Assembly: GCF_049472655.1 (NCBI RefSeq) | Contig: NZ_JAQNCS010000002.1 | Coordinates: forward strand, 124,001-188,000 | Direction: 5' to 3' | DNA length: 64,000 bases | DNA from: Deferribacter abyssi | GTDB lineage: Bacteria; Chrysiogenota; Deferribacteres; Deferribacterales; Deferribacteraceae | Shown here: one piece after another, positions 26,200-35,709 of the stretch | How the letters are laid out: each line of letters starts with the position of its first letter | Numbering within the stretch: position 1 is the first letter of the stretch | Made by a program: the position numbers and the translations under genes | Notes under the pieces: model-generated | Seen by the model: only the letters and a program-made list of their open reading frames with translations | Databases searched by the model: none | Told to the model about the DNA's origin: nothing

Positions 26200-27549
26200 T
26201 TACCACTTTTTAAGACCAAATTGGTTTATTTTCCTGTGAAGATATGTCCTTTCAATTTCAAGAACTTTTGCAGATTGTGATATATTCCAATTATTACTCT
26301 TCAATACTTTTGCAATATAATTCTTTTCAAAAATTTCTTTGGCTTTTTTCAATGGCAAACCCATGCTAATAATTTCAAAATCATCATTTTTAATCCCCTT
26401 CAAAAATCCAGGAACATCATCTACAGTAAGTTTATCCGATTCAGATAAAACAACCATTCTCTCAACTGTATTCTTAAGTTGCCTCACATTACCAGGCCAG
26501 TCATATTCAATAAATAACTCCATCAAATCATCATCTATCTCTTTCAAATCTAATCCATTACTATAACATGATTCTTTAAGAAAATGTTTTACCAACAATG
26601 GGATATCTTGCTTTCTTTGTTTAAGAGGTGGGACATGAATGGGCACAACATTTATCCTATAATATAAATCTTCCCTAAATCTTCCCTCAGCAATCTCTTT
26701 TTCGATATTTTTATTTGTTGCAGAAATTAACCTAAAGTCAGATCTAATAATTTCATTCCCCCCAAGTCTCGTAAATTCAAATGTTTCCAATACTCTCAGC
26801 AACTTTGCCTGCATTACCAAATCCATATCTCCAACTTCATCTAAAAATAAAGTTCCTTTGTCAGCAAGTTCAATTTTGCCTATTTTTCTATTTATAGCCC
26901 CCGTAAACGCACCTTTTTCGTATCCAAACATTTCACTTTCTATCAATTCAGATGGAATAGCAGAACAATTCAATTCTACAAACCTTTGGTTCGAACGCTT
27001 ACTTAAAAGATGAATAAGTCTAGCTACATGCTCTTTCCCTGTCCCATTATCACCAGTAATAAGTACCCAAGCATTTGTTGGAGCAATTTTTTCAATCCTA
27101 CGCTTCAATTTTATAATTTCATCACTTTCTCCTATCAACTCATACCTTTTTAATAAATCAAATTTATAATATTTTAAGTCTCTTACCAACTCAATTTTAT
27201 CATTTATATGTTTGAGTAATAATATTATCCTATCTAATGAAAGCGGTTTTTCTAAGAAATCATATGCACCATTTTTTATTGCATCAACCGCATTCTCTAT
27301 ATTACCATGTCCGCTTATAATTATGACCTCTGTTTCTGGAAAATATTTTTTAATATCTTTCAATCCCTCATTACCATCCTTATCAGGAAGCCAGATATCT
27401 AGAAATATAACATCATAAATCTCGTTTTGTAATTTTTTAAAACCATCTTCAAATGTTAAAGCAAAATCAGCTTCATGCCCCTCATCTTCTACAATATCTT
27501 TTATTGTACCACATATATTTTTCTCATCGTCAATAATTAATATTTTCAT
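26200..27549 (-). CDS. ntrX: sigma-54-dependent response regulator, NtrX-like
   Basis: Transcriptional activator of 449 residues. Receiver domain 1-120 with D51 in IFLDIWLPDKDG and lysine in EKPLS; AAA+ domain about 135-370 with Walker A GDNGTGKEH, the sigma-54 contact loop GAFTGA and Walker B LFLDEVGD; C-terminal Fis-type helix-turn-helix ending RTYLHRKINQFGLKKW. It shares its first base with the end of the sensor kinase gene, forming an NtrY/NtrX pair that in other bacteria controls nitrogen, redox or envelope functions. The gene ends facing the chemoreceptor gene across 115 bases. Confidence 0.93.
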   Translation of the reverse strand: MKILIIDDEKNICGTIKDIVEDEGHEADFALTFEDGFKKLQNEIYDVIFLDIWLPDKDGNEGLKDIKKYFPETEVIIISGHGNIENAVDAIKNGAYDFLEKPLSLDRIILLLKHINDKIELVRDLKYYKFDLLKRYELIGESDEIIKLKRRIEKIAPTNAWVLITGDNGTGKEHVARLIHLLSKRSNQRFVELNCSAIPSELIESEMFGYEKGAFTGAINRKIGKIELADKGTLFLDEVGDMDLVMQAKLLRVLETFEFTRLGGNEIIRSDFRLISATNKNIEKEIAEGRFREDLYYRINVVPIHVPPLKQRKQDIPLLVKHFLKESCYSNGLDLKEIDDDLMELFIEYDWPGNVRQLKNTVERMVVLSESDKLTVDDVPGFLKGIKNDDFEIISMGLPLKKAKEIFEKNYIAKVLKSNNWNISQSAKVLEIERTYLHRKINQFGLKKW

Positions 27550-29705
27550 TACTTACCCCAGTCACTTTTCTTAAACTTAATATTAAAAATTGTATATTCA
27601 TTTTCAACACTTTCAACAAATATCTCCCCATCATGCTCCTCCACAATCTTCTTTACAATTGATAAGCCAAGACCCGTACCTCCTGATTTTTTACTAAAAT
27701 AGGGTAAAAATATTTTATCAACATCCTCTTTTTTTATACCTACCCCATTATCTTTAAATGAAAGTACTATATACTCTTTATTATCTGACATATTGATTTC
27801 AATCATGCCATTATCATTAACAGCTGCAATGGCATTATTTAGCAAATTGTGGAATAATCTTTTAATTTGAGAAACATCTCCATAAAAATAAATTTTTTCT
27901 TTGATATTAAATATGAAATTGATTTTATTATGAGAGATTTTATAAAATTCTACAACTTCATTCAAAACATCACTTAAATTAAAATAGGACTTATAAATAT
28001 TAGGCATTCTAGCAAATTCATTAAACTCATTCACCATTTTGTACAAATCATTTACTTCAAAAATTATGGTCTTGATACTTTTTTGTATCGTTTGTGATAC
28101 ATGACAATTCTCTTCTTTTAATTTCTTCAATATTCTTTCTGCATTTAATTTTATAGGTGTAAGTGGATTTTTAATTTCATGAGCTATACGGTTTGCTATT
28201 TCTTTCCATATTTCATATTTTTTCACATTAAGTATATCCGTTATATCATCCATAAAAAGAATAATATTGTCAGGTTCATCGTGACTTAAGTAAACCTTCG
28301 ATAAAGTAATTGAAAATGTCTTTTTAATACTATGAATTTCCAAATCCTTTTGAAAACTCTTAATCTTTTCATTATGTTTATTAAAAAATTCTTTTAATAA
28401 CTCAAGAATTTCATCCCACCACTCTTCTCCAATTTCTAATATTTCTTTTGCTTTGTCGTTTAGCTTTAAAATTCTGAGATTCTCATCAAAAAGAAAGATA
28501 GCTGATTTAGTGTTTTTAAAAATAGTATCTATATACTGGTTATCTCTAAATATTTGCCTGTACATTTTATCAAGTTCTATATTTTTCTTATTCAACTGTT
28601 CAGTATGTTCTTTCAATCTACTAGCCATTTCATTAAATGATTTAATTAAAACCAGCAGCTCATAATCCCCTTCTTCCTCTAGTTTTACATCCAAGTCACC
28701 TTTTGATATTTTTTTCGAAGCTTCTGCCAATGCTCCTAACGGTTCAGTAATATTTTTAGAAAAAACAATACTTCCCCAAATTCCTGCTAAAGCTACAAGT
28801 AATGTCATCAAAATAAGAAGAATTTTATAAGAGTTTTTAACAGGTTCTGCAAAAAATTTTATCTGGCTATAATTTCTATAAGAATCCATTATTTTAGAAA
28901 CTTTTTGAGCTTGCGCTGGAGGTACTATTTTATAAACAAACAGTGCTCCTAAAATTAACTTTTTGGATGTTTTAGCAGAAACAGGTGCACCAACCCAATA
29001 AATTTGATTGTCACCAAAAAATTCATATTTCGCTACCTGTTTTGCATTTTCCACTATTTCTACCACAGTTTCCTTATCAACCAAAAAGTTTATATAATAT
29101 TTTTTATCTTCTGATAAAATTCTATTTCCCTCTTTATTATAAACGGCAACACCATCAATCCTATTATTTTGAAGATACTCAACAATAAAATTTTTAAGCT
29201 CACCATAATTCCTCTGATATAAAAAACCTTTAGTAGTCAAAAGCTTCGATAGTATAGAGGTTTGTTCAACTAAATCCTGTTCTAATTGATTCTGGTATCT
29301 TTGCATTAAATCTACAGAACTTTTTAATGCCTGTTCTACTTGTGCATCAAACCATTTATTAATACTATTATTAATAATACTAATTGAAAAAACAAAAACT
29401 ATTGATACAGGTATTACACTAAGTATAATTGAAAATATCACCAATTTACTCTGAAGAGATGTACCAAAAACTCCTTTACTCTTAGTAAAAAAAATTTTTG
29501 CTAAATTTCTAAAGATGACAATTAACAAAGCAAGCAATAGCACTATATTTAAATTTATGAGTAAAAAAATAGATATATTTGAGGTAAAAGGAAATTCAGA
29601 ATTAACAAGTTTTGAACTAACAATAAAATTTATTAAAATTAGTAATACTAGTAGAATGAAGTAAAAGAAAATTCTTTTATGCTTAGTTTTATCTCCAATA
29701 AGCAT
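27549..29705 (-). CDS. ntrY: membrane sensor histidine kinase, NtrY-like
   Basis: Sensor kinase of 718 residues. Four membrane segments are visible: three close together in the first 120 residues and one at about 295-320, bracketing an extracytoplasmic domain (about 125-290). Then come HAMP (about 320-375), PAS (about 395-480), HisKA with RIAHEIKNPLTPIKLNAERIL and a complete HATPase (N-box LLNNAIAAV, G1 DNGVGIK, G2 GGTGLGLSIV). This layout is that of NtrY. It lies directly between the ExeA-like ATPase gene and ntrX, sharing single bases with both, so the three are co-transcribed. Confidence 0.92.
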   Translation of the reverse strand: MLIGDKTKHKRIFFYFILLVLLILINFIVSSKLVNSEFPFTSNISIFLLINLNIVLLLALLIVIFRNLAKIFFTKSKGVFGTSLQSKLVIFSIILSVIPVSIVFVFSISIINNSINKWFDAQVEQALKSSVDLMQRYQNQLEQDLVEQTSILSKLLTTKGFLYQRNYGELKNFIVEYLQNNRIDGVAVYNKEGNRILSEDKKYYINFLVDKETVVEIVENAKQVAKYEFFGDNQIYWVGAPVSAKTSKKLILGALFVYKIVPPAQAQKVSKIMDSYRNYSQIKFFAEPVKNSYKILLILMTLLVALAGIWGSIVFSKNITEPLGALAEASKKISKGDLDVKLEEEGDYELLVLIKSFNEMASRLKEHTEQLNKKNIELDKMYRQIFRDNQYIDTIFKNTKSAIFLFDENLRILKLNDKAKEILEIGEEWWDEILELLKEFFNKHNEKIKSFQKDLEIHSIKKTFSITLSKVYLSHDEPDNIILFMDDITDILNVKKYEIWKEIANRIAHEIKNPLTPIKLNAERILKKLKEENCHVSQTIQKSIKTIIFEVNDLYKMVNEFNEFARMPNIYKSYFNLSDVLNEVVEFYKISHNKINFIFNIKEKIYFYGDVSQIKRLFHNLLNNAIAAVNDNGMIEINMSDNKEYIVLSFKDNGVGIKKEDVDKIFLPYFSKKSGGTGLGLSIVKKIVEEHDGEIFVESVENEYTIFNIKFKKSDWGK

Positions 29706-30517
29706 TAAACAAGGCCTAAATCCTGTGCCACTTGTTCAATTAATCCCTTATCTATCATATGATTCTTTATCAAAAAACCTTCAAATAAAGCATTATCACA
29801 AATAGTATTTATTAACCTAGGAATTCCTTTGGAATATTCATAAATTTTATTTACAGCTTCAGAATCAAAAATCATCTCTTCTAAGCCAGCAATTTCTAAT
29901 CTATGTTTAATATATTGAGAAGTTTCATCTAAGCTCAACGGTTCTAAAGTAAATCTCATAGAAACTCGCTGAAAAAGTGGCTTGTCCTGTCTTAAATTAT
30001 CTTCTAACTCAGGTAAACCAAACAAAACAAATGTAATTAACTTACCTTTCTCATCTTCGAAATTTAAAAGCCCTCTCATCTCTTCCATTACTTCTTTTTT
30101 AGAAAGCATCTGAGCTTCATCAATTAATATAACTACTTTTTTTCCCATTTCATTAATCTTAGAAAGCTCTTGATAAAGGGCATTAACCATCTCATGCTTT
30201 TCAGTAGGAATATTTTGCACTCCTAATTGTAAACAAAGCTTTTTTAAAAACCATTTAGATGTCACTTCAGAATGCACAACTACAATTAATGCGGCGTCAT
30301 ACTTATCCGGATCAAGCTCTTCAAAAAACAGTCTTGCTAAAATAGTCTTACCTGTACCTATTGGACCTAAAACCACACCCAAACCTTTTTTATAATCAAT
30401 AAGATAATTCAATTTATTTAACACTAAAGAATGTTTTTTTGTCTTATAAAAATATTTCAAATCAGGAGTATTGTTAAAAGGCAGTTCTTTCAATCCGTAA
30501 AATTCTTTTAATCCCAT
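29705..30517 (-). CDS. ExeA/GspA-like AAA ATPase
   Basis: Cytosolic ATPase of 270 residues of the AAA_22/ExeA family. The N-terminus MGLKEFYGLKELPFNNTPD is typical. Walker A is GPIGTGKT (about 52-59) and Walker B VILIDEAQML. The C-terminal peptidoglycan-binding domain of full-length ExeA is absent, as in MshM-like or transposition-associated relatives. It is placed between a TPR protein gene and ntrY. No secretion or pilus genes are adjacent, so its client is not evident. Confidence 0.82.
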   Translation of the reverse strand: MGLKEFYGLKELPFNNTPDLKYFYKTKKHSLVLNKLNYLIDYKKGLGVVLGPIGTGKTILARLFFEELDPDKYDAALIVVVHSEVTSKWFLKKLCLQLGVQNIPTEKHEMVNALYQELSKINEMGKKVVILIDEAQMLSKKEVMEEMRGLLNFEDEKGKLITFVLFGLPELEDNLRQDKPLFQRVSMRFTLEPLSLDETSQYIKHRLEIAGLEEMIFDSEAVNKIYEYSKGIPRLINTICDNALFEGFLIKNHMIDKGLIEQVAQDLGLV

Positions 30518-30525
30518 TATTTAAC

Positions 30526-32766
30526 CTACAAAAATGATATCTTTCTTTTTACATTTTTCTTTTTAACTGTTTGTCCGAGTTCTTCATAAACTTCTTCTGA
30601 AACACTTTCAGTATAGCCAGAATATTGCTTAAGCTTCTCTTTTAAATCACGAAAATTTATATCAATATTTGCTAATTTATCAAAATATACTTTTGCAGTA
30701 TCTTTGTCACCTTTAGTTTCATAAATAAGAGCAAGCTCATACAAAGAATTTTTCACTTTTTCTATATCTTCAAAATCAGCCAAAATTAGCTTATGAATAT
30801 TTATAGCATTATCATATCTACCCATTCTCTTATAACATTCTGCGAGCATATATAAGCTTTCATATTTTTTATCTCCATAAGAAGCTTTTTTAAATTCTTC
30901 CACAGCATCTTCATACAACTCCATTTCAAAATAAGCTAAGGCTAAATCATAATGTGTCTCATAATCATCTTGTGAAACAACATCATTAATACTTTTTCTT
31001 ATATTTTCAATTAAACTTCTTTCATCTTTATCTAATTGTATGATCTTTTTATCTGCATCTGTTTTATCTTCAACAAACTCATCCAAATCTATAAGCTCAC
31101 CACTATCTTCCAATTCATTAAAAAACAAAAATATTTTTGATGCATAATCCTTAACTTTCTCATTATCAGGATATTCAAGCAATAAATCATCTACTATTTC
31201 TTTAGCTTTTTCATATTCTCCAGAGTTAATAAGCTCTTCAATCTCATCCAACTTTGACTCTAACGACTCATCATCTTTTCTTTCATCTTTAACCCCAATT
31301 TCAGGTAAGTCCAACTTATCCTCAGCAATAATATCATTAAAATCATCTTCTAATAACATTTCATTATCTTTATCTTCATCTTTATCTTCTTCTTTTTCAA
31401 TCTCTTGCACATCTTTCAAATCAAGATCTAAATCAAGTTCAAAACCATCATTAGCTTCAGTAACAAAATCTGTGCCTAAAACTGTGCTCTCAAGCCCAGA
31501 AATTGCTGTTTCAACTGTATCGTTGTTATTCTCTGATATAATTTCATCAAATTTACCAAATTCTAGATCTTCGAGATTAGTTTTGCTTTCTTCTTCTAAA
31601 TCAATATCATATTCTTCATTACTTTCCAGTGATATCCCATATTCCAATTCATTAATATAATTCAAAATTCTTTCAGCTTTTTCAGTATCGTTTCTCAAAG
31701 AATAAATTTCAGCTAATTTCTTATATATTGCAATTTGTAAATCTTTTGCTTGGCATTTCCCAGCTAGTGTTACCATTAAATCCAAAAGCACATCGTCATC
31801 TATTTTATTATATATATCTTCAACAACCTGAACAAACTCGATTTTGAAATCATATTCTGGCAACTCATTTATTTCTTTAATGAGATCAGATATGTTGTCA
31901 TAATCATCATTATTTAAATAATAATTTATCAAATCTTTATATATAACAGGCTCTTTATATTTATTTTTCAATTCACTATAAAAATCCAAGTCCATATTTA
32001 TGGGATAATACTTTTTTAGAATATTATAAAAATTTAAATCAAAAGTTTTTTTAAGATAACTCTTCCCAAATTCAATGAATATATCCTTCTTATCTTCATT
32101 TTCTTGAAAGTATGGTAACATAAAAGGAATAACGTCAGTAAGATCACATTTATGTTTTAAACCTATTTCAGAAAAATACATTATGTATTCTTTTAAATGT
32201 TCTGTTTGTTCTTTTTGGTATCTTTCATAAGCAACCTTTAGTGCAGAATAAAGAAATTTACAAATCTCAAAACTTTTTTGAAACTTATCCAATCGTTCCA
32301 ATACAAGCTTAAAATTAAAAATATTGTCCCTATCTATTTCAGTAATCTCTTTTAAAATATCAATAGATTTATCAACAAAACCTTTCTTTTCATAAATATC
32401 ACTCAAATGAATTAAAGTGCTTAATTGCTCACCAATAAGACCTTTTCTTTCATATGCCTGAGCAAGTTTTCTATAAAATTCAAACTCCTCAGGAAAAAGT
32501 TTTAAAACTTTTTTTATTTGAGCTATAACTTTATCAGTATATTTTGCATCTTCTAATTTTCCAATCAAGCGTTTATATGTCTCTAAGGAATCAGACTTTT
32601 TCCCTAATCTATACTGAATATCTCCAAGTAAATTCCAGGCGACATAATCATTTTCTTTTTCAGATAAATATTTTTTACATTCTTTTAGTGCCTTCTTTAA
32701 CTGCCCTTTTAGAAATAATTTTTTTATATCCTGTAAATCCAACTCTTTACTCTTAAATAGTCTCAT
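30526..32766 (-). CDS. large TPR-repeat protein, acidic linker
   Basis: A soluble protein of 746 residues with no signal peptide. N-terminal TPR repeats (about 10-170, for example AWNLLGDIQYRLGKKSDSLETY), a helical middle, a very acidic low-complexity stretch (about 385-500, rich in D/E/K), and C-terminal TPR repeats (about 600-720, including YDLALAYFEMELYEDAVEEFKKA). It probably acts as a scaffold. Translation is next to the ExeA-like ATPase (eight bases) and queE (no gap). Proteins of this type with an ExeA partner occur in several anaerobes, but I do not recognise a characterised function. Confidence 0.8.
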   Translation of the reverse strand: MRLFKSKELDLQDIKKLFLKGQLKKALKECKKYLSEKENDYVAWNLLGDIQYRLGKKSDSLETYKRLIGKLEDAKYTDKVIAQIKKVLKLFPEEFEFYRKLAQAYERKGLIGEQLSTLIHLSDIYEKKGFVDKSIDILKEITEIDRDNIFNFKLVLERLDKFQKSFEICKFLYSALKVAYERYQKEQTEHLKEYIMYFSEIGLKHKCDLTDVIPFMLPYFQENEDKKDIFIEFGKSYLKKTFDLNFYNILKKYYPINMDLDFYSELKNKYKEPVIYKDLINYYLNNDDYDNISDLIKEINELPEYDFKIEFVQVVEDIYNKIDDDVLLDLMVTLAGKCQAKDLQIAIYKKLAEIYSLRNDTEKAERILNYINELEYGISLESNEEYDIDLEEESKTNLEDLEFGKFDEIISENNNDTVETAISGLESTVLGTDFVTEANDGFELDLDLDLKDVQEIEKEEDKDEDKDNEMLLEDDFNDIIAEDKLDLPEIGVKDERKDDESLESKLDEIEELINSGEYEKAKEIVDDLLLEYPDNEKVKDYASKIFLFFNELEDSGELIDLDEFVEDKTDADKKIIQLDKDERSLIENIRKSINDVVSQDDYETHYDLALAYFEMELYEDAVEEFKKASYGDKKYESLYMLAECYKRMGRYDNAINIHKLILADFEDIEKVKNSLYELALIYETKGDKDTAKVYFDKLANIDINFRDLKEKLKQYSGYTESVSEEVYEELGQTVKKKNVKRKISFL

Positions 32767-33480
32767 TTAAAATATTCCTATTAACTTATGAACTTGAGGT
32801 ACAAAAAAAATTTTTATACCATAACTATAACCTATATCAGATAATTTATCAAGTAAATCTAAGTTTAAACAATTGTTTATAAACTGTATATAAAGTTCAT
32901 CAACCCCATTCTTTACCATTTCAACAAAAACAGCTTTTATCTCTTTTAAATCTATATCTTCACTAATAACTACTTTATAATATACCTTGTGATCGATTTT
33001 TTTCAAATCTCTAATTAGATTAGCTGGATATCCATAACCAAAAACTGACTTCATTTTGATATCCACACTAATTATATCAAAATAATCTGATAGCTCAATG
33101 ATTTCATCTACTAGATAACCACTTGTCTCTAGAAACATTTTTATTCCGCTATCTTTCATGATGGGTAAAAAGTCCCTCAAAAAATCTTTCTGTATCAATG
33201 GCTCACCACCGGTAATTGAAACAGAATGAAATAGATCAAAATCATAATGTTTTCTTAGTATTTGAAAAAAATCCTTTGGTGAAATAGGATTTCTATATTT
33301 AGTACCTTCACATAAGAAATTTTCAGAAAAAGAAAAGTCTGTATCACATCCTTTACAATTAAACACACAGTTGGCTAGTCTGATAAAGATTTGTCTAGCC
33401 CCAACAAACTTACCTTCCCCTTGATATGACTTAAAAACCTCTTTTATAAAACCTTTACTCAAAATATTCTGCTGCAGCAT
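32767..33480 (-). CDS. queE: 7-carboxy-7-deazaguanine synthase
   Basis: Radical SAM enzyme of about 237 residues converting 6-carboxytetrahydropterin to 7-carboxy-7-deazaguanine in queuosine biosynthesis. The cluster motif is CVFNCKGCDTDF, and SYQGEGKFVGARQIFIRLANC is the family N-terminal signature. The start is uncertain: ATG 33480 is chosen, but TTG codons at 33501 and 33462 are in frame. All choices overlap the end of queD. The neighbouring queD supplies its substrate. Confidence 0.93.
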   Translation of the reverse strand: MLQQNILSKGFIKEVFKSYQGEGKFVGARQIFIRLANCVFNCKGCDTDFSFSENFLCEGTKYRNPISPKDFFQILRKHYDFDLFHSVSITGGEPLIQKDFLRDFLPIMKDSGIKMFLETSGYLVDEIIELSDYFDIISVDIKMKSVFGYGYPANLIRDLKKIDHKVYYKVVISEDIDLKEIKAVFVEMVKNGVDELYIQFINNCLNLDLLDKLSDIGYSYGIKIFFVPQVHKLIGIF

Positions 33481-33814
33481 TATCACTTTCCCAAACAACA
33501 ACCGATTTTATAAGATTTCCAAATCTCTCTTTCATTTTATCATATATATATTTTGCAATATTCTCACTTGTAGGATTAACTTTTTTAAAATACTCATGAT
33601 CATTTAAAAAAATGTGGTCTAAACCATTCAATAGGCTCTTCAATTCTTTTTTAATCTCTTTAAAATCTATCAGCAAACCTGTTTCATTTAATTTCTCACC
33701 TTCAAGATAAACCTCAACACGCCAGTTATGTCCATGAAGGTTTTCACACTTCCCCTCATAGTTTCTTAAAAAATGAGCACTTGCAAAACTATCAATCACT
33801 CTTAACCTATACAT
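33455..33814 (-). CDS. queD: 6-carboxy-5,6,7,8-tetrahydropterin synthase
   Basis: Zinc enzyme of 119 residues in the 6-pyruvoyltetrahydropterin synthase fold. The zinc histidines appear in FASAHFLRNYEGKCENLHGHNW, with the catalytic cysteine in the CENLHGH segment, followed by DFKEIK and LDHIFLND. It makes the substrate of QueE; the two genes overlap. The queC and folE genes of the same pathway are not in the window. Confidence 0.95.
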   Translation of the reverse strand: MYRLRVIDSFASAHFLRNYEGKCENLHGHNWRVEVYLEGEKLNETGLLIDFKEIKKELKSLLNGLDHIFLNDHEYFKKVNPTSENIAKYIYDKMKERFGNLIKSVVVWESDNAAAEYFE

Positions 33815-34521
33815 TTTAATAACCCCTCCAATTCATCATTTGTTAGTTCTTTGTATTCTCCAACATCCAGCCCTTTTATAGTAACATTCCCAACTCTTAC
33901 CCGTATCAACCTCTCTACTTTAATTTTAAAATGTGAAAATATATTCCTTACCTGTCTTTTTTTTCCTTCCACTAAAATAACTCTATAACGATTCCTACCT
34001 TCATACCAAAGTTTACAAGGCAAATATTTAAAATTGTCAGTTTCTAACCCATTTATTATTGTTTTCTCTTCTTTTAATTTTAGCTTTTTATTTACATATA
34101 CAATATATTCTTTCTCCACTTTATTTTCTGGCCTTTGGAGGTTATAAATCAACTCACCATCATTTGTAAAAATTATTAGCCCTTCACTATCATAGTCTAA
34201 CCTACCAGAATAACCAAGCTTATGATTTCTAAAAAAAGGGATATCAAGTAAACTTTTTTTACATCTAAAACTATCATAGGAAGTAAGCATCCGTCTCGGT
34301 TTATAAAATCTCAAATAAATTCTTTTAGAAAGTTCCAACAACTCACCATTAACAATGATCCTATCTTGCACCGAAAATCTTTCAGCTGGGTTGTATACCA
34401 TTAGACCATTTACAGTTACCCTACCTTCAAAAATAAGCTTGTCAGCTTCTCTTCTAGAATATTTGCCACTTGATGCAATTAGTTTATTTAATCTAATCAA
34501 TTTTTTTTCAACTCTTGCCAT
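33802..34521 (-). CDS. rluB: RsuA/RluB-family pseudouridine synthase
   Basis: Protein of 239 residues with an N-terminal S4 domain (IRLNKLIASSGKYSRREADKLI) and a pseudouridine synthase catalytic domain containing GRLDYDSEGLIIFTNDGEL, where the second aspartate pair includes the catalytic residue. It modifies 23S rRNA (RluB) or 16S rRNA (RsuA); its place beside scpA/scpB favours RluB. It overlaps scpB upstream by 25 bases and queD downstream by 13. Confidence 0.9.
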   Translation of the reverse strand: MARVEKKLIRLNKLIASSGKYSRREADKLIFEGRVTVNGLMVYNPAERFSVQDRIIVNGELLELSKRIYLRFYKPRRMLTSYDSFRCKKSLLDIPFFRNHKLGYSGRLDYDSEGLIIFTNDGELIYNLQRPENKVEKEYIVYVNKKLKLKEEKTIINGLETDNFKYLPCKLWYEGRNRYRVILVEGKKRQVRNIFSHFKIKVERLIRVRVGNVTIKGLDVGEYKELTNDELEGLLKCIG

Positions 34522-35009
34522 TCTCTAAATGTTGGTAGTTCACTTAAATTATTCAACCCAAAATATTCAAGAAATTTGTTGGTTGTACAGTAAAGAAGCG
34601 GCTTCCCGGGAACATCTTTTCTACCTATTATCTTAATAAACCCTTTATCTAAAAGATTCTTTATAATGGACGAGCTATTAACCCCTCTAATTTCTTCAAT
34701 CTCTGCCTTAGTAATCGGTTGTCTATACGCTATAACAGCAAGAGTTTCAAGAGTTGCTTTGGTAAGAGAATCTTTCTTTTCCCCAAAAACTTCCACCAAA
34801 AATTCATACACACTCTCATCACTTACCATTTGATAACCATTTGCCACAATCCTAATTTTAAGACCAATATCAAGAGAATTAAAATAATCTATATAATCAA
34901 TCAATCTATTTTCAAGGTTAACTGGATCCATAATCTGACGGAAAGTCTTAATAGAAACAGGTTTACCAGATAAAAAAAGAGCAGAATAAAAAAGTTTTCT
35001 TTCATCCAT
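34497..35009 (-). CDS. scpB: segregation and condensation protein B
   Basis: Winged-helix kleisin-associated protein of 170 residues, part of the SMC-ScpAB condensin. The family motif TLAVIAYRQPITKAEIEEIRGVNS is complete, as is the C-terminal GRKDVPGKPLLYCTTNKFLEYFGL. It overlaps scpA by eight bases and rluB by 25. The smc gene is not in the window. Confidence 0.96.
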   Translation of the reverse strand: MDERKLFYSALFLSGKPVSIKTFRQIMDPVNLENRLIDYIDYFNSLDIGLKIRIVANGYQMVSDESVYEFLVEVFGEKKDSLTKATLETLAVIAYRQPITKAEIEEIRGVNSSSIIKNLLDKGFIKIIGRKDVPGKPLLYCTTNKFLEYFGLNNLSELPTFREWQELKKN

Positions 35010-35709
35010 TCTTAACTTTCACCATAAAATTACTAAAATTTGATTCTTGAACAGCGATAATCACTTTTAATTTTATAAGTTCTAATATTGCCAAAAAACT
35101 CACAGCCACTTCCTTTTTATCAATACACTTTTTTATAATCTCACTCCAAAAAACTTCTCTTCTCTCAAGAACAAAGCTTTTTATTTTTTTTATTATTGTA
35201 TTAATATCAAGACTCTTTCTTTCTAACGTTATAGTTCTTTCCCCTTCCTTTTTCAATAAATCAAAAAAATGTCTTGCTATAGTATAAGCATCACCAATAG
35301 GTTCAAAATCTTTTTCTAAAAAAATTGTATCTTCTCTCGTCATACACATAGAAGCTTTAGACTCTTTGTCACGTAAAATCTCAGCTACATCCTTATAAAA
35401 AGAATATTCTATTAGACGCTGAGTAAACAAAAACTTTTCTTCTTCCACATCCATTTCTTCATCTACAACCTTATTTTGTGGTAGCAACATCTTTGATTTT
35501 AAATAAACTAAGTAGGAAGCCATCTGTATAAAATCTGAAGCAATTTCAATATCCATTTCTTCCATTTGCTTAATAGTATTTATAAACTGATCTGCTATAA
35601 CAGATATAGATATATCATAAATATTCATCTCATTCTTATAAATAAGATGAATAAGTAAATCCAAAGGACCTTCAAAATTCTCTAATCTTACCTCTAGAAG
35701 GTCGCTCAT
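35002..35709 (-). CDS. scpA: segregation and condensation protein A
   Basis: Kleisin subunit of the SMC condensin, 235 residues. The N-terminal NFEGPLDLLIHLIYKNEMNIYDISI signature and the middle MASYLVYLKSKMLLP segment are typical. The start lies immediately after the trpS stop, and the end overlaps scpB. The scpA-scpB-rluB order is widely conserved. Confidence 0.96.
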   Translation of the reverse strand: MSDLLEVRLENFEGPLDLLIHLIYKNEMNIYDISISVIADQFINTIKQMEEMDIEIASDFIQMASYLVYLKSKMLLPQNKVVDEEMDVEEEKFLFTQRLIEYSFYKDVAEILRDKESKASMCMTREDTIFLEKDFEPIGDAYTIARHFFDLLKKEGERTITLERKSLDINTIIKKIKSFVLERREVFWSEIIKKCIDKKEVAVSFLAILELIKLKVIIAVQESNFSNFMVKVKNG

